Shown here one piece after another: positions 1 to 5,726 of a stretch of 7,215 bases of DNA. Every line of letters starts with the position of its first letter. Positions within the stretch are counted from its first letter, which is position 1. The position numbers and the translations under genes are program-made. The stretch covers positions 1-7,215 of the forward strand of contig JBGPKH010000476.1 in NCBI GenBank assembly GCA_041485845.1, read 5' to 3'. The DNA is from OMOG01 sp041485845. GTDB taxonomy: Bacteria; Acidobacteriota; Terriglobia; Bryobacterales; Bryobacteraceae. Below the pieces are notes generated by a model. That model worked only from the letters and a program-made list of their open reading frames with translations, made no database searches and had not been told where the DNA came from.

Positions 1-527
1 TGATCACCGGCGGAAGTCAAGGATCGCGCACGCTGAACCAGGCGGCCCGGCAGAGTTGGCCGCTGTTCCGCAAGGCCGGATTTCCCGTGCGCATCGTGCA
101 CCAGACCGGCGCCAACGGCCATGACGAGCTGTTGGCCGCGTTCGGGCAATCGGGACTCGATGGTGAGATCGTCCGGTTCATTACCGACATGCCGGCGGCA
201 TTCCGCGCGGCCGACCTGGTCGTGTGCCGGTCGGGCGCCGGCGCGGTGTCGGAGCTGGCGGCGGCGGGGAAGCCGTCGATTTTGGCGCCGTTCCCCTTCG
301 CCGCGGACGACCATCAGACCCGCAATGCCGAGGCGATGGAGCGCGGCGGCGCGGCCAGGCTGGTTAATGACGCGGAGATGAACGGCGAAAAGTTGTTCGC
401 GATCATCGCCGGGTTGGCCGCCGCTTCGGGAGTCCTGGAGCGGATGGGAGAAGCGGCGCGGCAGTTCGCCCGGCCGGGAGCGGCGCGGCGCGCGGCGGAG
501 ATTCTGGAGGAGGTGGCGCGTGGCTGA
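1..527 (+). CDS. murG: MurG, UDP-GlcNAc:lipid I N-acetylglucosaminyltransferase, C-terminal half (5' end outside window)
   Basis: MurG transfers GlcNAc from UDP-GlcNAc to lipid I on the inner face of the cytoplasmic membrane, giving lipid II. The reading frame is open from base 3 and codes for 174 residues up to the TGA at 525-527. MurG proteins are usually about 355-365 residues, so roughly the second half is here. The fragment opens with ITGGSQGSRTLN, the glycine-rich loop that begins the C-terminal Rossmann domain. Further on are CRSGAGAVSE (residues 75-84 of the fragment) and ADDHQTRNAE (101-110), the family signature around the UDP-GlcNAc site with its conserved HQ..NA. The C-terminus is Ala/Arg-rich and ends normally at VARG. 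It is the first gene of the dcw segment seen here and is followed by a 254-base gap before murC, longer than the other junctions. Identification is firm; nothing looks broken. Confidence 0.96.
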   Translation, partial: ITGGSQGSRTLNQAARQSWPLFRKAGFPVRIVHQTGANGHDELLAAFGQSGLDGEIVRFITDMPAAFRAADLVVCRSGAGAVSELAAAGKPSILAPFPFAADDHQTRNAEAMERGGAARLVNDAEMNGEKLFAIIAGLAAASGVLERMGEAARQFARPGAARRAAEILEEVARG

Positions 528-584
528 ACGCCGGCCCGTCTCCACCAAGAGCTTGTCACGAAACAACGTTGCCAGTTGCGGGGG

Positions 585-664
585 CCGCTCCCTTGCTCGC
601 CAAACGCGAGGACGGTCGCGGCTCGGCCAGAGGTGCGATGCTGAGCCGCGACCAAAGGGAGCGG
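585..664. repeat. Large imperfect inverted repeat (REP-like palindrome) between murG and murC
   Basis: The outer arms CCGCTCCCTT (585-594) and AAGGGAGCGG (655-664) are exact reverse complements. So are the inner arms GGTCGCGGCTC (614-624) and GAGCCGCGACC (643-653). The inner arms enclose an 18-base loop. The left side carries an extra 19 bases (595-613) containing a mini-hairpin, CTCGC (596-600) with GCGAG (606-610). The result is a long stem with one hairpin-bearing bulge. There is no T-run after it, so it does not look like an intrinsic terminator. From general memory, sequences of the GAGCCGCGACC...GGGAGCGG kind recur between genes in Solibacter-type genomes. That would make it an interspersed palindromic element, but the copy number cannot be tested from one window. 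Confidence 0.75.
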
Positions 665-740
665 GGGGAAGGTTGCTTCATGACATGCCCTAAAACTCGC
701 TGTTTCCCGACTTCGGCAGTTCATCGCCCGCGAATTTCAA

Positions 741-770
741 TTGACAGTTGCGCTCCCAGTCGAAAACAAT
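741..770 (+). promoter_or_regulatory. Candidate sigma-70 promoter for murC
   Basis: TTGACA at 741-746 is a perfect -35 consensus. After an 18-base spacer, AACAAT at 765-770 matches four of six bases of TATAAT. The surrounding stretch (about 731-785) is clearly richer in A and T than its neighbourhood. Transcription would start near 777, only about five bases before the murC ATG, giving a nearly leaderless message. The -10 is weak, so this is a prediction. If real, it would let murC-ftsQ-ftsA be transcribed independently of genes upstream of the inverted repeat. Confidence 0.4.
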
Positions 771-775
771 ACATA

Positions 776-780
776 AAGGA
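776..780 (+). promoter_or_regulatory. Unusually close Shine-Dalgarno-like AAGGA before murC
   Basis: AAGGA at 776-780 is separated from the ATG at 782 by one base, much closer than the usual five to nine. Start choice therefore rests on homology: MurC proteins begin a few residues before the GIGGIGMSG loop, and this ATG gives exactly that. The upstream in-frame ATGs would add up to 71 residues with no MurC character, translated through the inverted repeat. Confidence 0.45.
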
Positions 781-781
781 A

Positions 782-2176
782 ATGTTTTTTCGTCCCCAGC
801 ACCTTCATTTTACGGGCATTGGCGGCATCGGCATGAGCGGCATCGCCGAGGTCCTGCTGAACCTGGGTTACCAGATCAGCGGATCCGATCTCAAGCTGTC
901 GGCCATCACCGACCGCCTGGCGGGAATGGGCGCCCACATCTACGAAGGGCACCAGGCGGCCAATGTCACGGGGGCGCGCGCGCTGGTAGTGAGCTCCGCG
1001 GTGGATGAGCAGAATCCCGAGGTGCAGGAAGCGCGGCGGCTGCAGATCCCCGTGATTCCACGAGGCGAGCTCCTGGCGGAGTTAATGCGCCTCAAATACG
1101 GCATCGCGGTCGCCGGAAGCCACGGCAAGACCACCACCACCTCCATGACCGCCACCATACTGAACTACGCCGGGCTCGACCCTACGGTGGTAGTCGGCGG
1201 GCGTGTGGCAACAATGGGCGGGTCGAACGCCCGCGTGGGCCGCAGCGACTTCCTGGTCGTGGAGTCGGACGAGAGCGATGGATCGTTTCTCAAGCTGGCG
1301 CCGATCCTGGCGGTGGTTACCAATATCGATCGCGAGCACCTGGACCACTACCCGTCGCTCGAGGCGATCGCGGCCGCGTTCATCGAGTTCGTGAACAAGG
1401 TGCCGTTCTACGGCGCGGCGATCGTGTGCCTCGACGATCCCAACGTGCAGAGCATCCTGCCTGCCATCCGCAGGCGCACCATCACCTACGGCACCACCGC
1501 GCAGGCAGATATGCAAGCCGCCGATATCGGCTACGGCCACTTCGCCAGCGACTTCAGCCTGCGCTACCGCGCCACCGGCCTGGGCCGGTTTCACCTGCGG
1601 ATTCCCGGCAGCCACAACGTTCTGAATGCCATGGCGGCGGTAGCGGTGGCCATGGAGCTGGAGGTCAAGCCGGACACCATCCGCGACGCGCTGGCCACGT
1701 TCAGCGGCGTGGACCGCCGGTTTCAGGTTCGCGGCCAAGAGGCCGGGATCACCGTAGTAGACGATTACGGCCACCACCCCACGGAGATCCGTGCCACGCT
1801 CGATGGCGCGCGGCTTTGCGGCTTCCGGCGTGTCCACGTGCTGTTTCAGCCGCATCGCTACACGCGCACCTTCCATTTGATGGACGAGTTTGCCGGCTCT
1901 TTTCACCAGGCCGACAGCCTCTTCGTGATGGACATCTACGCGGCCTCGGAGAAGCCCATCGAAGGGGTGACGGCGGAGTCGCTGGTGGAGCGGATCCGGC
2001 AGTTCGGCCATCGCGGAGCGGAATATATCGGTACCATGGATCGGGGCGTGGAAGCGTTGCTGAACGTCGCGCATGACGGCGATCTGGTGCTGACCCTGGG
2101 CGCCGGCAGTGTCTGGCAGGCGGGCGAGAAGGTATTGGAACGGTTGAAGGGCGGGGGCCGGGGGCCAGGGAACTGA
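782..2176 (+). CDS. murC: MurC, UDP-N-acetylmuramate--L-alanine ligase
   Basis: MurC is the cytoplasmic ATP-dependent ligase that joins L-alanine to UDP-MurNAc, the first amino acid of the peptidoglycan stem peptide. The product is 464 residues, within the family's normal range (E. coli has 491). The N-terminal UDP-binding Rossmann domain shows GIGGIGMSG (residues 12-20) and SGSD (33-36). The central ATP-binding domain has the P-loop GSHGKTTTT (112-120), the ESDESDGSF motif (161-169), NIDREHLDHY (181-190) and GSHNVLNAMAA (276-286). The C-terminal domain shows DRRFQ (311-315), DDYGHHPTE (327-335), FQPHRYTRT (355-363) and GAGS (440-443). All the Mur ligase hallmarks are intact. The last residues (GGGRGPGN) are low-complexity, produced by a G-rich DNA stretch. 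ftsQ follows after one base, so the two genes are probably translationally coupled; murB and ddl, common at this place, are missing. The start is chosen by homology. Confidence 0.97.
   Translation: MFFRPQHLHFTGIGGIGMSGIAEVLLNLGYQISGSDLKLSAITDRLAGMGAHIYEGHQAANVTGARALVVSSAVDEQNPEVQEARRLQIPVIPRGELLAELMRLKYGIAVAGSHGKTTTTSMTATILNYAGLDPTVVVGGRVATMGGSNARVGRSDFLVVESDESDGSFLKLAPILAVVTNIDREHLDHYPSLEAIAAAFIEFVNKVPFYGAAIVCLDDPNVQSILPAIRRRTITYGTTAQADMQAADIGYGHFASDFSLRYRATGLGRFHLRIPGSHNVLNAMAAVAVAMELEVKPDTIRDALATFSGVDRRFQVRGQEAGITVVDDYGHHPTEIRATLDGARLCGFRRVHVLFQPHRYTRTFHLMDEFAGSFHQADSLFVMDIYAASEKPIEGVTAESLVERIRQFGHRGAEYIGTMDRGVEALLNVAHDGDLVLTLGAGSVWQAGEKVLERLKGGGRGPGN
2149..2170 (+). other. Putative G-quadruplex motif at the murC/ftsQ junction
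   Basis: Four G-runs lie on the coding strand: GGG at 2149-2151, GGGGG at 2153-2157, GGGGG at 2160-2164 and GGG at 2168-2170. The loops are C, CC and CCA. This fits the standard G3+N1-7 four-run pattern with short loops, so it could fold in the messenger RNA. The last run is part of AGGGA (2167-2171), the likely ftsQ Shine-Dalgarno, six bases before the ATG at 2178. Folding would compete with ribosome binding unless ribosomes finishing murC keep it open. The motif is seen; folding and effect are inferred. Confidence 0.55.
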
Positions 2177-2177
2177 A

Positions 2178-2960
2178 ATGGCAAAGGAATCGAAGAAGGC
2201 GGCGGGCGGCATCCGTTGGAAGCTCTGGCTGGGAAGCGCGGCGTTCGCCGTTGCCGGCGTATCCAGCGCCATGGCGGGGCTGAAGGTGCGCCAGTTCGCC
2301 CTCACCGATCCGCAGTTCACGCTGTCGCGCGACCGCCAGGACGCGCTCGAGATCCTGGGCCTGAACTACGGCTCACGACCGAAAGTGGCGCGCGTCTTCG
2401 CCGCCGATTTCGAGCGCAGCATTTTCGAGGTCTCTTTGGAAGAGCGCCGCCGGCGCCTGCTGGCCGTCGATTGGGTGGAAGACGCCACCGTTTCGCGCAT
2501 CTGGCCGGACCGTCTCGTCGTGCGCATTCGCGAGAGAAGGCCGGTGGCGTTCGTCTTCTTCCGGTCGGGCGTCCTGCTCATCGATTCCCGCGGCGTGCTC
2601 CTCGAGCCGCCTCCCCAGGCCCAGTTTACCTATCCGGTGCTGAGCGGCATCCGTGAGAACGAGACGGAGAGCCAGCGCCGCGAGCGCGTTCGCTGCCTGT
2701 TGCGCGTGCAGGAGGAGCTGGGAACCCAGTTCCAGGACGTGTCCGAAGTCAACGCCGCCGACCCTGACAACCTTCGCATGGTTGTGCAGGTAAACGTTGC
2801 GCAGGCGAACCAGGCTACGGTGGAGCTGATCCTGGGCTATGGCGGTTTCGCCGTGCGCTACCGGAATTTTCTCAAACACTTCCCGGAGATCCAGAATAGC
2901 TCCCCGGGCGCGAGGACGTTTGACCTGCGGTTGGATGACCGCATTTTGGCAGAGGATTAG
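2178..2960 (+). CDS. ftsQ: FtsQ/DivIB, cell division scaffold protein
   Basis: FtsQ is a bitopic membrane protein of the divisome. It binds FtsL and FtsB and links the cytoplasmic Z ring to septal peptidoglycan synthesis. The product has 260 residues, near the family norm. A short basic cytoplasmic tail (residues 1-13, rich in Lys) precedes one membrane segment (about 14-35). A POTRA domain (about 38-120) ends in the typical stretch WVEDATVSRIWPDRLVVRI, followed by RERRPVAF. The beta domain follows, with LIDSRGVLLEPP (134-145), and the chain ends in FDLRLDDRI (248-256), like the usual vDLR.ddri close of FtsQ. The POTRA region contains a charged Arg/Glu-rich helix (about 79-95). The gene starts one base after murC and ends six bases before ftsA, so it sits inside a tight transcription unit. 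Its ribosome binding site, AGGGA, overlaps a G-quadruplex motif. Identification rests on motif, topology and position. Confidence 0.93.
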   Translation: MAKESKKAAGGIRWKLWLGSAAFAVAGVSSAMAGLKVRQFALTDPQFTLSRDRQDALEILGLNYGSRPKVARVFAADFERSIFEVSLEERRRRLLAVDWVEDATVSRIWPDRLVVRIRERRPVAFVFFRSGVLLIDSRGVLLEPPPQAQFTYPVLSGIRENETESQRRERVRCLLRVQEELGTQFQDVSEVNAADPDNLRMVVQVNVAQANQATVELILGYGGFAVRYRNFLKHFPEIQNSSPGARTFDLRLDDRILAED

Positions 2961-2966
2961 GGCCCC

Positions 2967-4166
2967 ATGTCTGGAAAACCGATCTACGCAGTTGGACTCG
3001 ACGCGGGAAGCCGCAAGACGCGGCTGGTGATCTGCGTTCTGGAGGAACGCCGCTTGCGCTTGCTGGCCTGTGCCACCGCCGAATCCCAGGGCTGGCTCAA
3101 AGGCAGGATCGCCGACCAGAAGGCGGTGGCGGATTCGATTCTGGCCGCGCTGCGCGAGGCCGAGGCCATTGCGGGAGTCTCGGTGGAATCGGCGGTCGTG
3201 GGCATGGGCGGACCCACGGTGCGGGGCGCTAACGGCCGCGGGGTGGTGGAACTCGGCCACGTGCGCGAAGTCGAGCAGCGTGATGTGACTCGCGTGGTGG
3301 ACCGCGCCTCCCGCGTGCAGTTGCAGCAGGATCGCATGGTCCTCCAGATGTTGCAGCAGGATTTCGTCGTGGACGACCACCCCGGCCATCGGGATCCCCG
3401 CAAAATGCTGGCATCGCGCCTGGAAATTAACGTTCACATGATCACCGCTTCGATCCAGGAGCACAATGCGCTCCTGGGCGCGGTCAACCTGGCACATCTG
3501 AGCGTGGAGGAAACGGTGTTCGACGCCCTGGCGGCGTTCTATGCCGCGGTGCTGCCGGAGGAGCGGCGGGAAGGCATCGCCGTGGTGGACATCGGCGCGC
3601 AATCCACCGAGCTCGTGGTCTATTCCGGCGACGCCATCCATCTGGCCTCCAACGTGCGGATTTGCGGTGACCACTTTACGCGCGACCTCGCCCAGGGTCT
3701 CCACCTGAGCTTCGAAGACGCCGAGACCGTGAAGATGGAATTCGGTTGCGCGCGGGCCGAAGGCTGCCCCGAGAACGCGCTGGTGGAGCTTCCTTCGCCG
3801 GAGAACCGCGAGCCTCGCCAGGCGCAGCGCCGCTTCGTCAACCAGATTCTGGAAGCGCGCGCCCGCGAATTGTTCCGCTTCGTGCGCGGCGAGTTGGCGC
3901 GCGTGGGGATGGACCGCGCGCTCATCGGCGGCGTATTTCTGACCGGCGCGGCGGCGAAGCTGCCCGACCTTTGCGACATCGCGGATCAGGAACTCCAATG
4001 TCAGGCGCGTTATGGCCTGCCGTTCGGAATCCAGGACTGGCCGGAGATCCTGAACGATCCGGAATGGAGCACCGCCGCGGGGCTCGCCATGTACTCGGCG
4101 ACAGTCAAAGCGCAGGACGAACAGCAGCGGGAAGCGGCTGGATGGCTGGGACGGCTCTTGTGGTAG
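2967..4166 (+). CDS. ftsA: FtsA, actin-like membrane anchor of the Z ring
   Basis: FtsA is an actin-fold ATP-binding protein that tethers FtsZ filaments to the cytoplasmic membrane and recruits later division proteins. The product has 399 residues, close to the usual 400-420. Phosphate loop 1 is AVGLDAGSRKTRL (residues 8-20). The FtsA-specific 1C region lies at about 84-160, and RLEINVHMIT (151-160) resembles the common rLe..vHiit. Phosphate loop 2 is VVDIGAQSTELVV (206-218), the adenosine motif is LTGAAAKLPDL (325-335), and PEWSTAAGLAMYS (365-377) is the familiar C-terminal block. The last residues, AAGWLGRLLW (390-399), form a short amphipathic helix suited to membrane targeting. The loops differ from the common DIGGGTT and TGGGA forms: Ala-Gln and Ala replace glycines. 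GAGGA at 2952-2956, ten bases before the ATG, is the likely ribosome binding site and overlaps the end of ftsQ. Confidence 0.96.
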   Translation: MSGKPIYAVGLDAGSRKTRLVICVLEERRLRLLACATAESQGWLKGRIADQKAVADSILAALREAEAIAGVSVESAVVGMGGPTVRGANGRGVVELGHVREVEQRDVTRVVDRASRVQLQQDRMVLQMLQQDFVVDDHPGHRDPRKMLASRLEINVHMITASIQEHNALLGAVNLAHLSVEETVFDALAAFYAAVLPEERREGIAVVDIGAQSTELVVYSGDAIHLASNVRICGDHFTRDLAQGLHLSFEDAETVKMEFGCARAEGCPENALVELPSPENREPRQAQRRFVNQILEARARELFRFVRGELARVGMDRALIGGVFLTGAAAKLPDLCDIADQELQCQARYGLPFGIQDWPEILNDPEWSTAAGLAMYSATVKAQDEQQREAAGWLGRLLW

Positions 4167-4170
4167 GTGG

Positions 4171-4190
4171 GGCAGGCGCTTTCGCCTGCC
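4171..4190. repeat. Perfect hairpin in the ftsA-ftsZ spacer
   Basis: GGCAGGCG (4171-4178) and CGCCTGCC (4183-4190) form a perfect 8-bp stem around the loop CTTT. It starts five bases after the ftsA stop codon. No T-run follows, so termination is unlikely; a processing, stability or attenuation role is possible. From memory, GGGGCAGGCG..CGCCTGCC modules recur in Solibacter-like intergenic DNA, so it may be a copy of an interspersed palindrome. That is untested here. Confidence 0.65.
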
Positions 4191-4219
4191 AACGTGGCAT
4201 TTGGAGGGCAACTTGTAGC

Positions 4220-4226
4220 AAGGAGG
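4220..4226 (+). promoter_or_regulatory. Strong ribosome binding site fixing the ftsZ GTG start
   Basis: AAGGAGG at 4220-4226 is a near-perfect Shine-Dalgarno, five bases before the GTG at 4232. The alternative in-frame ATG at 4253 has no such site in front of it. This decides for the GTG start and suggests high ftsZ translation. Confidence 0.8.
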
Positions 4227-4231
4227 CGATC

Positions 4232-5437
4232 GTGGGGCTGATCGATTCGGACATGGACGGCTTGAAATACGAAATTGAGGAAGAAACGCGCACGGGCGCC
4301 CGGTTCAAGGTGATCGGCGTCGGCGGCGGGGGATCGAACGCAGTGGCCCGGATGGTGCAGGAGGGCCTGGAAGGCGTCGAGTTCTATGCCATGAACACCG
4401 ACCTTCAGGCGCTTTCGGCCTGCGCCGTGCCTAATAAACTTCAACTTGGCGCGCGCGTGACGAATGGTCTCGGCGCCGGCTCCAATCCGGAAATCGGACG
4501 CCAGGCGGCGCTTGAGAACACCGACCAGATCGTGGAGCTCCTGCAGGGCGCCGATATGGTGTTCCTCACCGCCGGTCTCGGCGGGGGCACGGGCACCGGC
4601 GCGGCTCCGGTGATCGCGGCGCTGGCCAGGGAGTTGGACGCACTCGTGGTCGCGGTGGTCACCAAGCCCTTCAGCTTCGAAGGATCGCGGCGCAAGAAGA
4701 TTGCAGAAGAGGGGCTCGCCAGCCTCTCGGGCACCGTGGATACCATCATCTCCGTTCCCAACGACCGGTTGCTCTCGCTCGTGCCGCGCGGCACCAGCAT
4801 CATCGACGCCTTCAAAGTGGCGGACAATGTGCTGCGGCAGACGGTACAGGGGATCACCGACATCATCGTGACACCCGGCTTGATCAATCGAGACTTCGCC
4901 GACATTCGCGCCACCATGGTGGGAATGGGCTATGCGGTGATGGGCACCGCCGTCGGACATGGCGAAAAGGCCGCGGTGGACGCCGCCCGCCAGGCCATCA
5001 GTTGCCCGCTGCTCGAAGAGACCCGCATCGCCGGCGCGCGCGGTCTCCTGATCCACGTGACGGCTTCCAGCCGGCTGGGGCTCCACGAAGTGGACGAAGC
5101 CTGCGCCATCATCCGCGAAGCGGCCGAGTGCGACGACGTGCAGATTAATTTCGGCGTGATCCTCAACGAATCCCTCGGCGATGCCGTGAAGATCACGGTG
5201 ATTGCCACCGGCTTCCAGAAGGAGCAGGAGTCGCTCGTTCGTCCGCGGGAAGCGCCTCTGATCCGCCCGCAGCCGAGCATGCCCGAGCCGTTGCCCGAGC
5301 CCGTGCCCGAAATCGAGCCGGAGCCGGTGATGCAACTGGAGCCCGAATCCCAGCCGGCCGCCGAGCCCGAGCCGGTGATAGAGATCGACGATCTGGACAC
5401 TCCCGCGTACCTGCGCCAGGGACGACTGTTGAACTAA
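4232..5437 (+). CDS. ftsZ: FtsZ, tubulin-like cell division GTPase
   Basis: FtsZ polymerises with GTP into the cytoplasmic ring that organises division. From the GTG start the protein has 401 residues, typical for the family. The GTPase domain begins with GVGGGGSNAV (residues 29-38). The tubulin signature GGGTGTG is at 117-123. The T7 synergy loop is NRDFADIR (219-226), with the expected Asn219, Asp221 and Asp224 that complete the catalytic site of the next subunit. FGVILNES (307-314) and VKITVIATGF (319-328) belong to the C-terminal activation domain. A Pro/Glu-rich linker (about 336-386, with repeated PEP and EPEPV) leads to the conserved tail DLDTPAYLRQGRLLN (387-401), which matches the usual DLDIPAFLR peptide that binds FtsA and other partners. 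An ATG start at 4253 would remove seven residues. The coding frame continues open upstream into ftsA, but that stretch is only ftsA read in another frame. No terminator with a T-run follows. Confidence 0.98.
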   Translation: MGLIDSDMDGLKYEIEEETRTGARFKVIGVGGGGSNAVARMVQEGLEGVEFYAMNTDLQALSACAVPNKLQLGARVTNGLGAGSNPEIGRQAALENTDQIVELLQGADMVFLTAGLGGGTGTGAAPVIAALARELDALVVAVVTKPFSFEGSRRKKIAEEGLASLSGTVDTIISVPNDRLLSLVPRGTSIIDAFKVADNVLRQTVQGITDIIVTPGLINRDFADIRATMVGMGYAVMGTAVGHGEKAAVDAARQAISCPLLEETRIAGARGLLIHVTASSRLGLHEVDEACAIIREAAECDDVQINFGVILNESLGDAVKITVIATGFQKEQESLVRPREAPLIRPQPSMPEPLPEPVPEIEPEPVMQLEPESQPAAEPEPVIEIDDLDTPAYLRQGRLLN

Positions 5438-5450
5438 GGCGGAGCCAGTA

Positions 5451-5468
5451 GAGTACCACGCTGTACTC
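5451..5468. repeat. Small hairpin just after ftsZ
   Basis: GAGTAC (5451-5456) and GTACTC (5463-5468) form an exact 6-bp stem around a six-base loop, 14 bases after the ftsZ stop. No T-run follows, so it is not a classical intrinsic terminator. It could be a transcript-end structure, a small palindromic element, or chance. Confidence 0.4.
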
Positions 5469-5477
5469 GGAAGATAG

Positions 5478-5696
5478 ATCGCCACCTGCAATGGCGCGAA
5501 GTTCCTGCACGCCGAGGACCGCATCGGCTCCATCGCGGCGGGAAAGCCAGCCGGCCTCGTGCTGATACAGCTACAGGGCAACCCCGCGGCCCGCATCGGC
5601 GATGTCCACAACGTGAAGATCGTCTTCAAGGACGGCGTGGGATACGACCCCGACAAGCCGATCCGCTCGGTGACCGGCCAGGTCGGTCTCCACTGA
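5478..5696 (+). pseudogene. C-terminal remnant of a metal-dependent amidohydrolase
   Basis: The frame from 5478 to the TGA at 5694-5696 reads IATCNGAKFLHAEDRIGSI at its start, later VKIVFKDGVGYDP, and ends in VTGQVGLH. This matches the C-terminal part of imidazolonepropionase/prolidase-like amidohydrolases, where ATxNGAkfL, the DRIGSI..GK block and iVfKdGvgYD are typical. Only about 72 of the roughly 400 residues expected remain. The catalytic metal-binding part is absent. The frame is closed just upstream by TAG at 5475-5477 and has no ATG. Family positions have decayed: the usual GKxADLV reads GKPAGLV, and the expected short step to GNP holds extra residues (LIQLQGNP). I infer a dead fragment left by deletion or rearrangement between ftsZ and the convergent gene. 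A long cryptic start is excluded by the TAG. Confidence 0.8.
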
Positions 5697-5726
5697 ACAC
5701 CGCTCTCGGGGCTTACCAACTCCGCG

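Noticed and set aside
569..781. 71-residue N-terminal extension of MurC, open in frame from 569
   Set aside because: It is low-similarity, Arg/Ser-rich sequence read through the inverted repeat, and MurC proteins start next to the GIGGIGMSG loop. An open frame here is expected in GC-rich DNA.
3321..3362. Direct repeat TTGCAGCAGGAT at 3321-3332 and 3351-3362 in ftsA
   Set aside because: Both copies code for LQQD within a region that aligns well with normal FtsA, so it is probably chance plus codon bias rather than a duplication.
3746..4231. Long in-frame extension upstream of ftsZ
   Set aside because: It is ftsA read in another frame. The AAGGAGG at 4220-4226 followed by GTG at 4232 gives the natural start.
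5282..5308. C-run series in the ftsZ linker as a - strand G-quadruplex
   Set aside because: The first loop is nine bases, beyond the usual limit, and the runs follow from repeated Pro codons.
2373..5719. Long - strand open frames opposite ftsQ, ftsA and ftsZ
   Set aside because: They are His/Arg/Ala-rich antisense shadows typical of GC-rich genes and match no family, while the + strand frames are unmistakable.
5697..5726. Terminator between the convergent ends of the dcw side and the - strand gene
   Set aside because: No stem followed by a T-run is visible on either strand in this stretch. Termination may be Rho-dependent.
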